From assembly GCA_009767595.1 (NCBI GenBank), contig VSDK01010480.1, forward strand, positions 930,287 through 994,286: a stretch of 64,000 nt of DNA, in the 5' to 3' direction. Source of the stretch: Symbiodinium kawagutii (Eukaryota > Sar > Dinophyceae > Suessiales > Symbiodiniaceae). Positions 20,314 to 29,292 of this stretch are shown here, in pieces. Position 1 is the stretch's first letter, and every line of letters begins with the position of its first letter. The notes beneath the pieces were generated by a model that saw only the letters and a program-made list of their open reading frames with translations, made no database searches and was not told where the DNA came from. Position numbers and translations under genes: made by a program.

Positions 20314-23300
20314 TTCCATCTTGCTATCTTGCTCTGCTTCACCGATGGATCGCTTGTCTGGTCTGGTGAGGAGCTGTTTCAAATCTGCCAACGTTGAGTT
20401 GAGCTGCTGACTTTGCTGACTGATAGTGTTCTGAAACGATGCTTCGAGATCGCTGCGCATCTGAGTCATGGCTGTGTGCATGCGAAGGTCGCGTTGCTCA
20501 ACCTGCTGCTCAACTTGCTGGAAACCCTGCTTGGTGTCTTGTTTGAGCTGATCCAATGCTTTCTCAACTTGACTCAGCCGTTCCTCATGTGCAGAGAATT
20601 TCGCCTCAACTGGACCTGCTAAAGGCCTGGGAGCAGCCGAAGAAGCGGCAACCCCCGGTGTATTGGACACTCCCTGATATCCCTTCCATGGATCAGCACT
20701 CAACCATGGATCATCTGAACTGGTGGCCTTGGAAGCAGAAGGTCGCTGCGGTTTGGGACCAGCCAAAATTGGATGAGCCTTTGGTGCATCTCGTTGGGTG
20801 ATGGGATGGATCAACACTGGAGTCGAATTGAAAGTGTAGATGTTTTTCCCCGGTTGTGCAGGGGCTCCCACCATCCAGGCCCTGGGACCAAGGGCCTTCA
20901 AGGCACGAAACTCCCAAGAAATCGACTTGCTCCATTGATGCAACATCTCAGCAGTGGTACCGTACGGTAACGGTTGCACCCGGTACAACATTGTGGTGGC
21001 AATGTCAATGGGAAGTGGCCTGTCACCATGGATCTGCTTCCATGCTGCTGCAAAGTTGGCTTTTGAGTATCTCAACCCCCAGCTCTTCTGTGATCTGACC
21101 AGGCCTTCACAGTGGGGTGTTTGCGTGGAGAGCGTGGTCAAGTGTGCTCTGTTGCCATCAACCCATACCACCTTCCAGTCAGGAGACAACCTGCCTTCCG
21201 CAGTCTTCGGGACCATATACAGCTTGTTGAAGCCACTGTTACGAAGGACCTCATGGATGGACTCTTGTTTGATGGCACCGTGAAGTTGCAGCGACACCGC
21301 ATGGTAGGGCACAGTGTGATCCTTCTGCGCACCTCTGACCGATTTGCCCCAAACTGATTCCAAGACTTGGTCATGTCCTTGTTTGGCCAGTAGGTTACGT
21401 ACGAAAGGAATGGGTTGCTGGAGAATCTTATCCCATTCACCCTCCTGCCAGTCCTCCCTCCAAAGTGTCATCGCAACTGTGACGCAGTTGGCCTCGTGGA
21501 TATGCGTCTCACTCGGGGTTGATTTGATGCTTTTCTCACCCAATTGACACAACGTCGTGGCCAAAATGACTGCATTGCCTCTGGCATCTCGACAGGGCAG
21601 AGAAGCATGTGCTTGTTTCAATGAGCAAGGAAGTGTGTGTGTACCAATGATCGCCAGGCACAACTCATCGTGAGACAACACCTTGTTTTCCCTGATCCAA
21701 GGCGTGGCCGTCTCCAGGTCAACCAACACAATGCCTGAACAGTTAGGCAAAAGCTCTGGAAGTTGCTGTGGATGAGTATTGTCCTCATTCAACAAGTATC
21801 CTGTGTCCAAGGTATAGTCCGAGGGGGAAGGTTGGACCACCTGCCGTTTGCGTGCACGAGTTGTCACATCACCCTTGGCTGTCACCTGCGCTGCTTTGGA
21901 GACAAGGTTCTGTGGAACTTGCAGTGCTGAGTCTTTGCATAGCTGGATAATTTGGTCACACCTGGCCTTGCCCGAAGGCATGGCAACCAGCTGCGTGAGC
22001 TTCTTGAGCCCCACGGAAGAAAGTAAGGTTTCCACTGCTTTGGATGTCCAGTCCAGGGCAAATCCACTCTCCAACAACGTGGCAGCTACTGTGTTTTTTA
22101 CATAAGTCCTTTGTTGGTCTTTTGCACCTGTCCCACCACAAAGGCCGAACACCAAATGCATGACGATGGATTGGTGTGGTGCCATGTCATGTACCTCCTG
22201 AATGGTGACTTCATGGAAAGTACGTCCCTTGCAGACCAATCGAACCATGCCCTCTCCCCGAAACGGAAGGTATGCCACATCCATCAGATTGACTAGGACA
22301 CCAACTGTGGTCCCTGGATGAAGTAGCCCTTGCCAAATGATCTTCTTGCCCCATTTCAATGTGACTACATGTCCGTTCTCCGAAGCCATGGAATCCATAA
22401 TGACCCTGGCGGCTGCAACAACCAGGATGGCTTCAATCACATGTGGTGGAAGGAGAAACCCTCCTGTGATCGGCTTGAACACAACTTGAAGGCCTGAGGC
22501 AATTCGGGAGAAGTCCTTCTGCAGTCCCAGGTGAGCCAATGTATCATCCGGAATCATGGAGGACCAAAAATCACTCACAACCTGGCATGGAGTGTCATCC
22601 CCAGTGACTTCAAATCGCATGGTGCCTGTAGCAGGATCCCAAATGGCCGAAGATTCAGTCTGGTGAGATGCAGCAAGGAGAAACATGGGATGGGTAGCCA
22701 ATGTACCATGGTGCAACTTGCGATGGGTGAGGAAGGCTGATTCATTGCCTTTGTGATCATCCTCTACCACCCCATACTCATCATACCAGTGGTCAACCTG
22801 AAAGTGATGGGCGAGATCAGCAAACTGTGACATCAATGGAGCAGCACCATTCAACTTGTACACTGTCAAAGCTTCGGCAGTCAGAATGGGGATGGCTTCG
22901 GTCGGGGCCACATTTACTCTCCCAATACCAATTCCTCGTGGGAAGTGCATGTGAAATGAACACCCCATGTCATCTTGTGGAATAGATTCAGGTTGCATGG
23001 AGAGGCCGAAAGCCACATTCAACCAAGGCATGTCAATGCTCCCGGAAACCCACAAAAAGAAATGCTGGTCAGGAGCACACAGTTTGACTTTCAGCATCAC
23101 TGGAAAATCACACGTGTCCATCACTGTGTCGGATGCTTCAGTTGCTTCAGTGCCCGTGGAAACCTGTGAACAAATGGGGTGATCAAACACTTTGAGAAGT
23201 TCACATCCATGGGCAACATCAACAAAGCCTCTGTCTGGGAACCACATCTGTCCATCAGGCAAAAATGACCTTCCCACTATCTGCCTCAATTGGTCATGTG

Positions 23301-24990
23301 AACGCAACTGCTGCATGATGTGTGCATCATCACTGCGGAAATTGGAGGTGGAGTCAACGTACACTGTTCCAGTCGACCCCACAATGGACACCGTATTGCT
23401 GGCTTTCATGTTTTCTCTCAACATAGTCATGAAGATGTCCTCCACATTCACATGAGTGTGTGGTGCAAAACATTGCAGCATGTGAGTGAGCAGCAGCATC
23501 GCGTGTGGCTGCGAGATTTGGTTCCCCATGTGTGACCATGCAAGGTGACAATCTCGATCAACAAAGATGCGATCAGTAACCAAGTGAATCATTGCCACTT
23601 CAGCAGGGTGAAAATACCTAAACATGGACGAGTCATGGGTACCCATCTGCAAGAAGTGACCCATGTACCCTTTCTCACGGAGAGTGTCACCATCCAAGCG
23701 ATGCTGAGCCCCATACATGGACATGAATGTGGCAGCAACCTGATCGGCACCTGTGGACCTCACTCGCAGGTTACCAACGGATGCAGGTGTGACAGCTTTG
23801 TGCTTGAGAAATGCAGGAAACATGTTTGGATCACAGGCGATGGCAATAACTTCGTCCGAAAGCTGCATGAGTTCATGATCCGGACAAGGGTCCTGAAAGA
23901 TTGCTCCAAGGGTCTGCGGTGACAACTGGGTGATGGTTGGCCACATCGTGAATCGCACATCCGGGAGGGTAGGCGCATGTTGTCTCACAGCTACAGCTAG
24001 CCACCTAGCCCTACGAGCCCCCCCAAAATCAGCAGAATCAACTACCCGATGCCACTTGAGCGTGTAACCAATGTGCTTGAAACAAGCCACACAGTGCAAT
24101 CGATGCTTGTGGGTGGAGAATCCCTGTACCTGCTCTACCAGAATCATGGTTGGTCGGAAGATTCGGGCAATGAGAATGCCAATAGGCAACAGCATGCCAA
24201 TGTCACTGGAAAGTCCCTGGGCTCTTGCCGCCCCTGACCACGGTGGACAGGGAGCACTCAGTGTGAGTACATCAATGCCCCACTGTCCAATGGCAGCCCA
24301 CCAGCATTTGCTGTCCATATCCCCATGTAAGATCATGTTTTTCACTGCTCCATCAAACATGTGACGTGGTACTGGTTTGTAGGCATCTACAATAGGACAC
24401 TCATGTGTCATGGCAAAAGAGGCAACCGCTTCCATGGAAGAATCAATGGCTATGGTGTGCAAAGAAGCATGTTTGTGAAATCGTGTGCTCAGGAAGCGGG
24501 TCGCACAAGACCAGCCTCCAAATCCACCTGCAAAGGCTTCAAACACGTGAATGCCATCATGCTGCTGGGGATCACTGCGAATCCACACCGTGTCTGCATC
24601 ACACATGAAATCAGCTCCATCCTGTCGCCAATCATGGAAACATTCTCTGGCATTGCAGAAGATCACTGTCTTCGGCTTGTCACTTTTGAGAGAGCCAAAA
24701 TCTTCCTGTGAAGAAAAGGAAATGTACACCCGTTGACTTCGTACAGTGGCATCAGCATCCACTGAGAAAACTCCTCTGCGAAACATCTCAGCACTCCCCC
24801 CTTCCGGTCTAACCAGAAAAGCCGACAGTGACATGGGCCCCTGCAATGGTTCAAATCTGATATCAGTCACCATGAGATTGATCCGATAGGAATGGCTGAC
24901 CCCATTGGTTGCTCCATCATGCCCCAAGAAATCAAATTCCCGCAGCACTGTCATCAAACCTGGAGGTATCTCTGCATTTGCGCATGTCAT
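20311..24990 (-). CDS. LINE ORF1: cytosine-5 DNA methyltransferase / ubiquitin-like / coiled-coil polyprotein
   Basis: 1559 aa from a true ATG 71 nt inside the element. Residues about 146-505 are a C5-cytosine methyltransferase. Motif I is FAGGFGGWS (153-161, AdoMet binding). Motif IV is SAPCPPWSG with catalytic Cys248. Motif VI is LVEQVQGF (Glu286), motif VIII GARRARW (326-329), and IX-like RYFHPAEVAMI and X-like GNQISQPHA (489-) follow. The target-recognition region would be about 335-455. Residues about 874-953 resemble a ubiquitin fold ending HLVFGLCGG. Residues 1395-1460 are Pro/Asp-Trp rich (DPWLSADPW), and 1463-1545 form a coiled coil like those that oligomerise LINE ORF1 proteins. Presumed roles are RNP assembly and methylation of new or related copies. 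Residues 510-870 and 960-1390 are unrecognised. No stop or frameshift is seen. Methyltransferase identity is confident; substrate is not known. Confidence 0.93.
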   Translation of the reverse strand: MTCANAEIPPGLMTVLREFDFLGHDGATNGVSHSYRINLMVTDIRFEPLQGPMSLSAFLVRPEGGSAEMFRRGVFSVDADATVRSQRVYISFSSQEDFGSLKSDKPKTVIFCNARECFHDWRQDGADFMCDADTVWIRSDPQQHDGIHVFEAFAGGFGGWSCATRFLSTRFHKHASLHTIAIDSSMEAVASFAMTHECPIVDAYKPVPRHMFDGAVKNMILHGDMDSKCWWAAIGQWGIDVLTLSAPCPPWSGAARAQGLSSDIGMLLPIGILIARIFRPTMILVEQVQGFSTHKHRLHCVACFKHIGYTLKWHRVVDSADFGGARRARWLAVAVRQHAPTLPDVRFTMWPTITQLSPQTLGAIFQDPCPDHELMQLSDEVIAIACDPNMFPAFLKHKAVTPASVGNLRVRSTGADQVAATFMSMYGAQHRLDGDTLREKGYMGHFLQMGTHDSSMFRYFHPAEVAMIHLVTDRIFVDRDCHLAWSHMGNQISQPHAMLLLTHMLQCFAPHTHVNVEDIFMTMLRENMKASNTVSIVGSTGTVYVDSTSNFRSDDAHIMQQLRSHDQLRQIVGRSFLPDGQMWFPDRGFVDVAHGCELLKVFDHPICSQVSTGTEATEASDTVMDTCDFPVMLKVKLCAPDQHFFLWVSGSIDMPWLNVAFGLSMQPESIPQDDMGCSFHMHFPRGIGIGRVNVAPTEAIPILTAEALTVYKLNGAAPLMSQFADLAHHFQVDHWYDEYGVVEDDHKGNESAFLTHRKLHHGTLATHPMFLLAASHQTESSAIWDPATGTMRFEVTGDDTPCQVVSDFWSSMIPDDTLAHLGLQKDFSRIASGLQVVFKPITGGFLLPPHVIEAILVVAAARVIMDSMASENGHVVTLKWGKKIIWQGLLHPGTTVGVLVNLMDVAYLPFRGEGMVRLVCKGRTFHEVTIQEVHDMAPHQSIVMHLVFGLCGGTGAKDQQRTYVKNTVAATLLESGFALDWTSKAVETLLSSVGLKKLTQLVAMPSGKARCDQIIQLCKDSALQVPQNLVSKAAQVTAKGDVTTRARKRQVVQPSPSDYTLDTGYLLNEDNTHPQQLPELLPNCSGIVLVDLETATPWIRENKVLSHDELCLAIIGTHTLPCSLKQAHASLPCRDARGNAVILATTLCQLGEKSIKSTPSETHIHEANCVTVAMTLWREDWQEGEWDKILQQPIPFVRNLLAKQGHDQVLESVWGKSVRGAQKDHTVPYHAVSLQLHGAIKQESIHEVLRNSGFNKLYMVPKTAEGRLSPDWKVVWVDGNRAHLTTLSTQTPHCEGLVRSQKSWGLRYSKANFAAAWKQIHGDRPLPIDIATTMLYRVQPLPYGTTAEMLHQWSKSISWEFRALKALGPRAWMVGAPAQPGKNIYTFNSTPVLIHPITQRDAPKAHPILAGPKPQRPSASKATSSDDPWLSADPWKGYQGVSNTPGVAASSAAPRPLAGPVEAKFSAHEERLSQVEKALDQLKQDTKQGFQQVEQQVEQRDLRMHTAMTQMRSDLEASFQNTISQQSQQLNSTLADLKQLLTRPDKRSIGEAEQDSKME

Positions 24991-25061
24991 GGCTCAAACT
25001 TCGTACTCAATCTGTGAGCAACAAGGCCGCCTCCTGAAGGCAAACTTTGAGCCTAAACCTT
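24991..25061 (-). promoter_or_regulatory. 5' UTR of the LINE with inverted repeat and spliced-leader-like start
   Basis: Only 71 nt separate the element's 5' end from the ORF1 ATG. The RNA-sense strand starts AAGGTTTAGGCTCAAAG. TTTAGGCTCAA differs at one base from TTTTGGCTCAA in the dinoflagellate spliced leader. GGCTCAAA (25046-25053) and TTTGAGCC (24991-24998, just before the ATG) can pair as an 8-bp stem. An internal promoter must lie here or in ORF1 if the element drives its own transcription; none is recognisable. Confidence 0.5.
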
Positions 25062-25076
25062 GCTTGTCAACCAACC
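25062..25076. repeat. Target-site duplication, 5' side of the LINE
   Basis: Second copy of GCTTGTCAACCAACC, next to the 5' end of the minus-strand element. To its right the sequence continues as the right half of family B, ending near 25134 with CCACCAACCAG. Confidence 0.92.
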
Positions 25077-25134
25077 ATGTGTTCATGATTACTAGGGGAA
25101 ACAAAAAATGTGAATCAAACAAACCACCAACCAG
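25062..25134. mobile_element. Right half of the family B element, split by the LINE
   Basis: Starts with the duplicated GCTTGTCAACCAACC, runs through AAAAAATGTGAATCAAAC and ends at the terminal inverted repeat AAACCACCAACCAGC. Together with 14716-14760 it rebuilds one family B copy. Confidence 0.75.
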
Positions 25135-25230
25135 CAATGGTTGATAACCAGCTGCAAATAATGGTTCCTTGATAATTCACTGATAAACAGGTGGTTCTTA
25201 ATCCCCAGCTCCTTGACCCGAACGCCCAGC

Positions 25231-25277
25231 GCTCTCCTGGCCATGTTTGGCCGTTCAGTGTCAGCGGTCAACATCTC
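25231..25277 (-). CDS. Formin-like gene, exon before the retrotransposon-bearing intron
   Basis: 47 nt encoding EMLTADTERPNMARR plus two bases, acceptor GCGACAG|G, candidate GC donor. The frame stays open to 25218, where a GTCAAG donor is an alternative. It lies 155 bp upstream, in gene sense, of the split family B repeat. Confidence 0.45.
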
Positions 25278-25375
25278 CTGTCGCATAGCCGCTGTCAGCG
25301 ATGGTGAACAGTGGTTGATCAATGGCTGTGGATGATAGTTGGTGAAATGATTGCGTTTGCCGTCCTACAAGTTTC

Positions 25376-25450
25376 TAGCTAGCTAGCTAACTATCGATCT
25401 GTCTATCTGTCTATCTATCTATCTATTTATCCATCTGTACCTATCTATCT
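25376..25450. repeat. AGCT / TCTA microsatellite
   Basis: AGCTAGCTAGCTAACT followed by TCTGTCTATCTGTCTATCTA and related units. Confidence 0.85.
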
Positions 25451-25856
25451 GATAGTTGGGAGCACAGTTCAATGCAACCAGTTGGGAGCACAGTTTTTAC
25501 TCTAGTTCTACTTCTTACCGTACTACTTATTCTTAGTCGTACTCGTACTGTTGGTTGGACGGTCAGACCCATTGGTATGATACCCATACTTCTTACTGTA
25601 TTACCCATTCTAGTTAGTCCCCCTAGTTGCTTAGACCGTTAGAGACCTATTGTTGCCAATACCCTTGTCAATCAATACCCATTCATACCCATTGCTGGTA
25701 ATGCCCATTCATAGGGTAGGACCACCCATTGTTACCATTGTCGCTTACTAACCCATCGTTGGTTAGCCCCATATTCCTATTATCAGTTGCTGGTTGTCTG
25801 ATCAATCACCCCCAGCTGGTTGGTCAAGTTCCGCGCACTGCGGAAGCGTTCCGCGC

Positions 25857-25925
25857 CTTCAACAGCTCGGGGTCGAAGTTGATATCGGAGTTCAGACCGC
25901 TGAACACGGACTCCGCATGGGGCTC
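25857..25925 (-). CDS. Formin-like gene, exon: FH2 lasso region
   Basis: 69 nt, 23 codons in phase 0. Acceptor CTGCAG|GAG; donor AAG|GC. Encodes EPHAESVFSGL then NSDINFDPELLK, which fits the FH2 pattern of a short (V/I)F/W helix followed by FD-x-x-x-L. It joins the preceding exon without changing frame (HYE-EPHAESVF). Confidence 0.62.
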
Positions 25926-26532
25926 CTGCAGCGCTGCCTTGGTGGTGCCTGGTGGTGCCTGGTGGTGCCCAGTACCTCCCCACCGTCAACGTGGGGAAAT
26001 CATTCAGCGCAACCATGGCTGGTTGTAGCTGGGCTACTCAGCTCGTTTGAAGGCGATGGCACCTGAATGCCTTTACCAAGGGTTTTGATCTTGGAAGATG
26101 TTCGGAGTGTCGTTGTGATAGATGCTCACAAATCTTATCAAATCTTACAAGGGACAGAAAATCGAAATGTAAGCATCTATATATCCTGATGACAGTTGAT
26201 GACACTATTACAATTCGAACTCTTGTTCTGATATCACAATGCATTCTACTACAATTGCACAATTCCCTCCATCTAAAATGATCTCTTGAACTCAAAGAAA
26301 TCGATGGCGCAAGCACCGTCGGGTGGTTGCACCGCTCTGGGCTCGACAGCTGGTTGGCTGTTGGTCTACCCGCTTTTGGCTGAGAGAATAGGTTATTGAC
26401 TCGTAACTTCTAATGATTGCTACTTAGTTGATGGTCACGAAGGATTTTTGTTCATCACAAATGATAGGTGAGATGATAGTAACGTAGGTGCTCATCATCA
26501 TCGCTTCACACCATCAGCCCTTCCCTTGGCTC

Positions 26533-27264
26533 CTCGTAATGCGCACCCCAATGGATCTTCTTTCCCAGCGGTGCATGTCCTTGCAATCGTGGGATTGCCT
26601 TGGTCTTCCCTTCGGCCTTGCCCTTGGGGCCTCCTTTGGGTGGAGGGTTGGCCGGGGGTCCTTTGCCAGGTCCCTTGGCTCCTTTGCTTGGCCCCTTGGC
26701 AGGTCCTTTGCCTGGCCCCTTCGCGGGCCCCTTCGCGGGCGCCGGCGTGGGTGACTCTGAAGAAGCTGCTGGACTCGAGGGCTGCGCAGGTGGAAGTCCT
26801 TTGCCCTTTCCTTTCACTCCTTTCGAGGCCCCTTTCATTCCTTTCGGTGCAGGGGCCTCACCCTCCAAAGCGTCCCTCTCGGTTGAAGAACTGCGTGACT
26901 CTGAGTTGGAAAGAGGGCCTGACAGGTCAACATACGGAAGGCTCGAGAGGCCCGAGGGCGGCGGCGCATGGGGAGGTCCTTTGGCCTTTCCTTTTCCTTT
27001 CACTCCTTTCACTGGCGCTGGGGTTTCCAAAGCATCTCTCTCGGTTGAAGAACTGGGTGACTCTGTGGAAATGGAAGAGGGGGCTGAGGGAAGGCTCGAA
27101 AGGCTCGAACTTGGCAGAGCACAGGGAGATCCCTTGGCCCCTTTGGCCGGAGGTCCGATCTTGGCCTTTCCTTTCCCTTTGCCTTTCGCTGGCGCAGGGG
27201 CCAAGGAAGGACTGCCAACCGCACCACGGCCACTGCCGATGGAGATGCTTCGAGTGAAGTTGTC
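26533..27264 (-). CDS. Formin-like gene, exon: Lys/Gly-rich linker and start of FH2
   Basis: 732 nt (244 codons), open in phase from a good acceptor (CTGCCCAG|G). It starts DNFTRSISIGSGRG, then carries a long Lys/Gly/Pro/Ser linker (GKGKGKAK, KGPAKGPGKGPAKGPSKG). A block containing SSTERDALE occurs twice about 60 residues apart. It ends PLGKKIHWGAHYE, which matches the Leu-His-Trp entry of formin FH2 domains. Formins nucleate and elongate actin filaments, normally with a poly-Pro FH1 before FH2. Here FH1 is replaced by a cationic linker with few Pro runs. The donor may be GA (GAG|GAGCC), since the next exon also begins GAGCC; both placements give the same product. Family call rests on the joined exons, not this one alone. 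Confidence 0.7.
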
Positions 27265-27716
27265 CTGGGCAGCTGTACACGTTGCAGAGTATCACTCATG
27301 GATCATGGTCAGAACTGGTACACGGTTCAAGATGGTTCAAAACTTAGGGAAGTCACATGGAACAGGCGCAACACATGCACAAGCACAAACAACCCGCCTC
27401 AGGAAAGTTGTTGAACAACAAGATCGGGGTTATCCATAGCCATGGTGTGCCCAACAAATTGATGCTTCACCATGCTTCACCCACAACCGGTGATACCATT
27501 TGAGGCAGGGTCATGCTACAGTGGTTCAATCACCTGCCTCAACAGTGCTTGAATGGTTTAAACCCCCCATGCCCACCGACTTGTTTAACGATACTCTGAA
27601 CCAATCTTGCCTGCCAGAAAGATTGGATGCTGATTACCCCTTTCAAATAGTTTCGAGAACAACACGCAAACTCCTACGAAATAACCCTCAAATGCATTCC
27701 AAAGGTAGGCAAATAG

Positions 27717-27830
27717 ATGTTTCTCGAAACATGGACCCCCAAAGCATCCAATCTTAACCATTCATAGCAATAAACCAACCATGATAGTTGGATATAGTTG
27801 GTATATCCCCTATTTTTGGTGATTATCCCC
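27717..27830. mobile_element. Family A fragment
   Basis: GATGTTTCTCGAAACATGGA, CCCCCAAAGCATCCAAT and AATAAACCAACCAT follow the family A left half and middle. The right end (ATCCCCTATTTTTGGTG) is degenerate. Confidence 0.4.
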
Positions 27831-28024
27831 TTGTTAATAAGCCCATTCTTAACCGTTAACGAGCCACTCATGGAGTGTCTAGGGTGTGGGACACAGGATC
27901 GCGGAGCGCGTGTCGGCACAGCGGGGCCTTGGGAGCAACCATCACGGGCCTGGATAGGCGACAGCTGGGGGATCTCAGGCATCTCAGATGGGCAAGTGGA
28001 TGTCCATGAGAAAGCAGAGTACGC

Positions 28025-28062
28025 TGATGATGGTGATGATGATGATGAGGAGGATGATGATG

Positions 28063-28132
<70 letters not shown>

Positions 28133-28225
28133 GGAGGAGGAGGAGGATGATGATGATGATGATGAGGAGGAAGGAGGAGGATGATGATGATGATGATGAG
28201 GAGGAGGAGGAGGAAGGGGGAGGAG
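28025..28225. repeat. ATG/GAT trinucleotide microsatellite
   Basis: Long GATGATGAT run with GAGGAGGAG interruptions. It produces artificial poly-Asp, poly-Met, poly-Ser and poly-Ile frames. Confidence 0.92.
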
Positions 28226-29239
28226 GAGAATTGAGCAAGACATTGGAACTGATAGCATTGATAATCATAGATAGTATGTGATAGTAATGTTTCTTATCAG
28301 TACCGCTGGTAGAACCCACGTAATGCTGTGTGCCAATCATTGGTTGCAACAATGATTGCTGTTTGGGCCTGTGTCCTCAATGCTACTGGTGGCGTCATGG
28401 AACTGGAGTCCCATGGCCAGTGCTGGGCTGATCCACTTTGATTTTAAAAAAGACGGGTTGCCAAGGTGCTAGATCAGGTGAGAAGGGATGAATCATTCTA
28501 TTTCGGACAGAAAAGATACATATGGCAATGGGTCAATATTAACCAACCAATAATGAGTGGGGGGTAATAACCAACAATAGGGAAAACAATGGTTAATGAT
28601 AGGGGAACCAGGGGTACGGGGTTTTGACCCACAGCCATATCTTTTCCGGAGCGCAGAGATAATCATTTTATCGCGGGAGCCAATTCCACGGCAGTGCCTT
28701 TGGTGAACTTACCACTATCAACGGGCAACTTACCACCATGAATGAATCAGCAACTTCAAGATCTGGCTCTGTTCATTGGGCTGACTAGCTCCCGCAATGG
28801 TTTCCCAAAGGATCGGCCAACTGTGCTCACGGGGCCAGTGGCAGCAAGGATAGACAGTGCTATGAGACTTACTGTCAAGAGTTATCTAGTAATGGCGTGT
28901 AACGATGTATCTGGTCATGGCATGTCATGGCTATGTGGGACAAATATAGATTCATCATGATTGATCGAGCCAATCTAGCTACTGATTGGCAATGATTGGC
29001 ATCATTGCCGGATTGTTTCCAACGATTGCAACGTAGCCATGGGACGACTGAGCGTGACCATCACTCAATAGCAGTTATAGTGACTGGTCACTGCGGATTC
29101 TCGCTTGAACAGTGTTGAACGTGATTACGATAAGATGAATTAATCACGTTTCAAACCTTGCAACATGATGTTTCCTTGCAACCAGTATCAACGATGATTT
29201 CTATGCACACCCAAAACTTCTATCTTCTGAGGGATCTGC

Positions 29240-29292
29240 TCATCGTCAGACTTGTCCAACGCATCGAGTGGAGCGCCAGGACCCGCCAAATC
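29240..29292 (-). CDS. Duplicated exon, copy 1 (diverged)
   Basis: Acceptor CTGCCAG|G then DLAGPGAPLDALDKSDDE. Same exon as at 29930-29991 and 30690-30738. A degenerate second duplicated exon lies upstream in gene sense (TEVTCDAEGLPSCW, about 29430-29470, followed by stops). Confidence 0.4.

Larger units (their letters stand above)
14761..25061 (-). mobile_element. Full-length LINE-type non-LTR retrotransposon encoding a cytosine methyltransferase
   Basis: A 10,301-bp element on the minus strand. It has two long intact ORFs (ORF1 1559 aa, ORF2 1808 aa) with endonuclease, reverse transcriptase and RNase H but no LTRs. The ends are fixed by a perfect 15-bp direct repeat (GCTTGTCAACCAACC) at 14746-14760 and 25062-25076. 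The flanks together rebuild one copy of a small dispersed repeat (family B), so the insertion is a clean target-site duplication. UTRs are about 71 nt (5') and 69 nt (3'), with no poly(A) tail. Intact ORFs and identical TSDs imply a recent insertion. LINEs that captured DNA methyltransferases are known from dinoflagellates (Symbiodinium). The element lies in what appears to be an intron of a minus-strand formin-like gene, in the same orientation as that gene. Confidence 0.93.

Noticed and set aside
20060..20314. 84-codon ORF starting at the ATGA overlap with ORF1
   Set aside because: It overlaps the ORF2 start in another frame and ends early. It is noted only as a possible reinitiation start, not as a gene.
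14702..24736. Many 60-180 codon ORFs on the plus strand and in other minus frames across the LINE
   Set aside because: Shadows of the two long ORFs; no independent domain or start context.
26526..27439. Plus-strand ORFs of 243 and 279 codons
   Set aside because: They are antisense shadows of the Lys/Gly-rich formin-like exon; the minus frame has splice borders and in-phase neighbours.
27674..28352. ORFs with long poly-Ser, poly-Ile, poly-Met or poly-Asp runs
   Set aside because: Produced by the GAT/ATG microsatellite at 28025-28225.
29028..29042. CGTAGCCAT match to the start of the dinoflagellate spliced leader
   Set aside because: Only nine bases match and the downstream TTTTGGCTCAAG is absent, so chance is likely.
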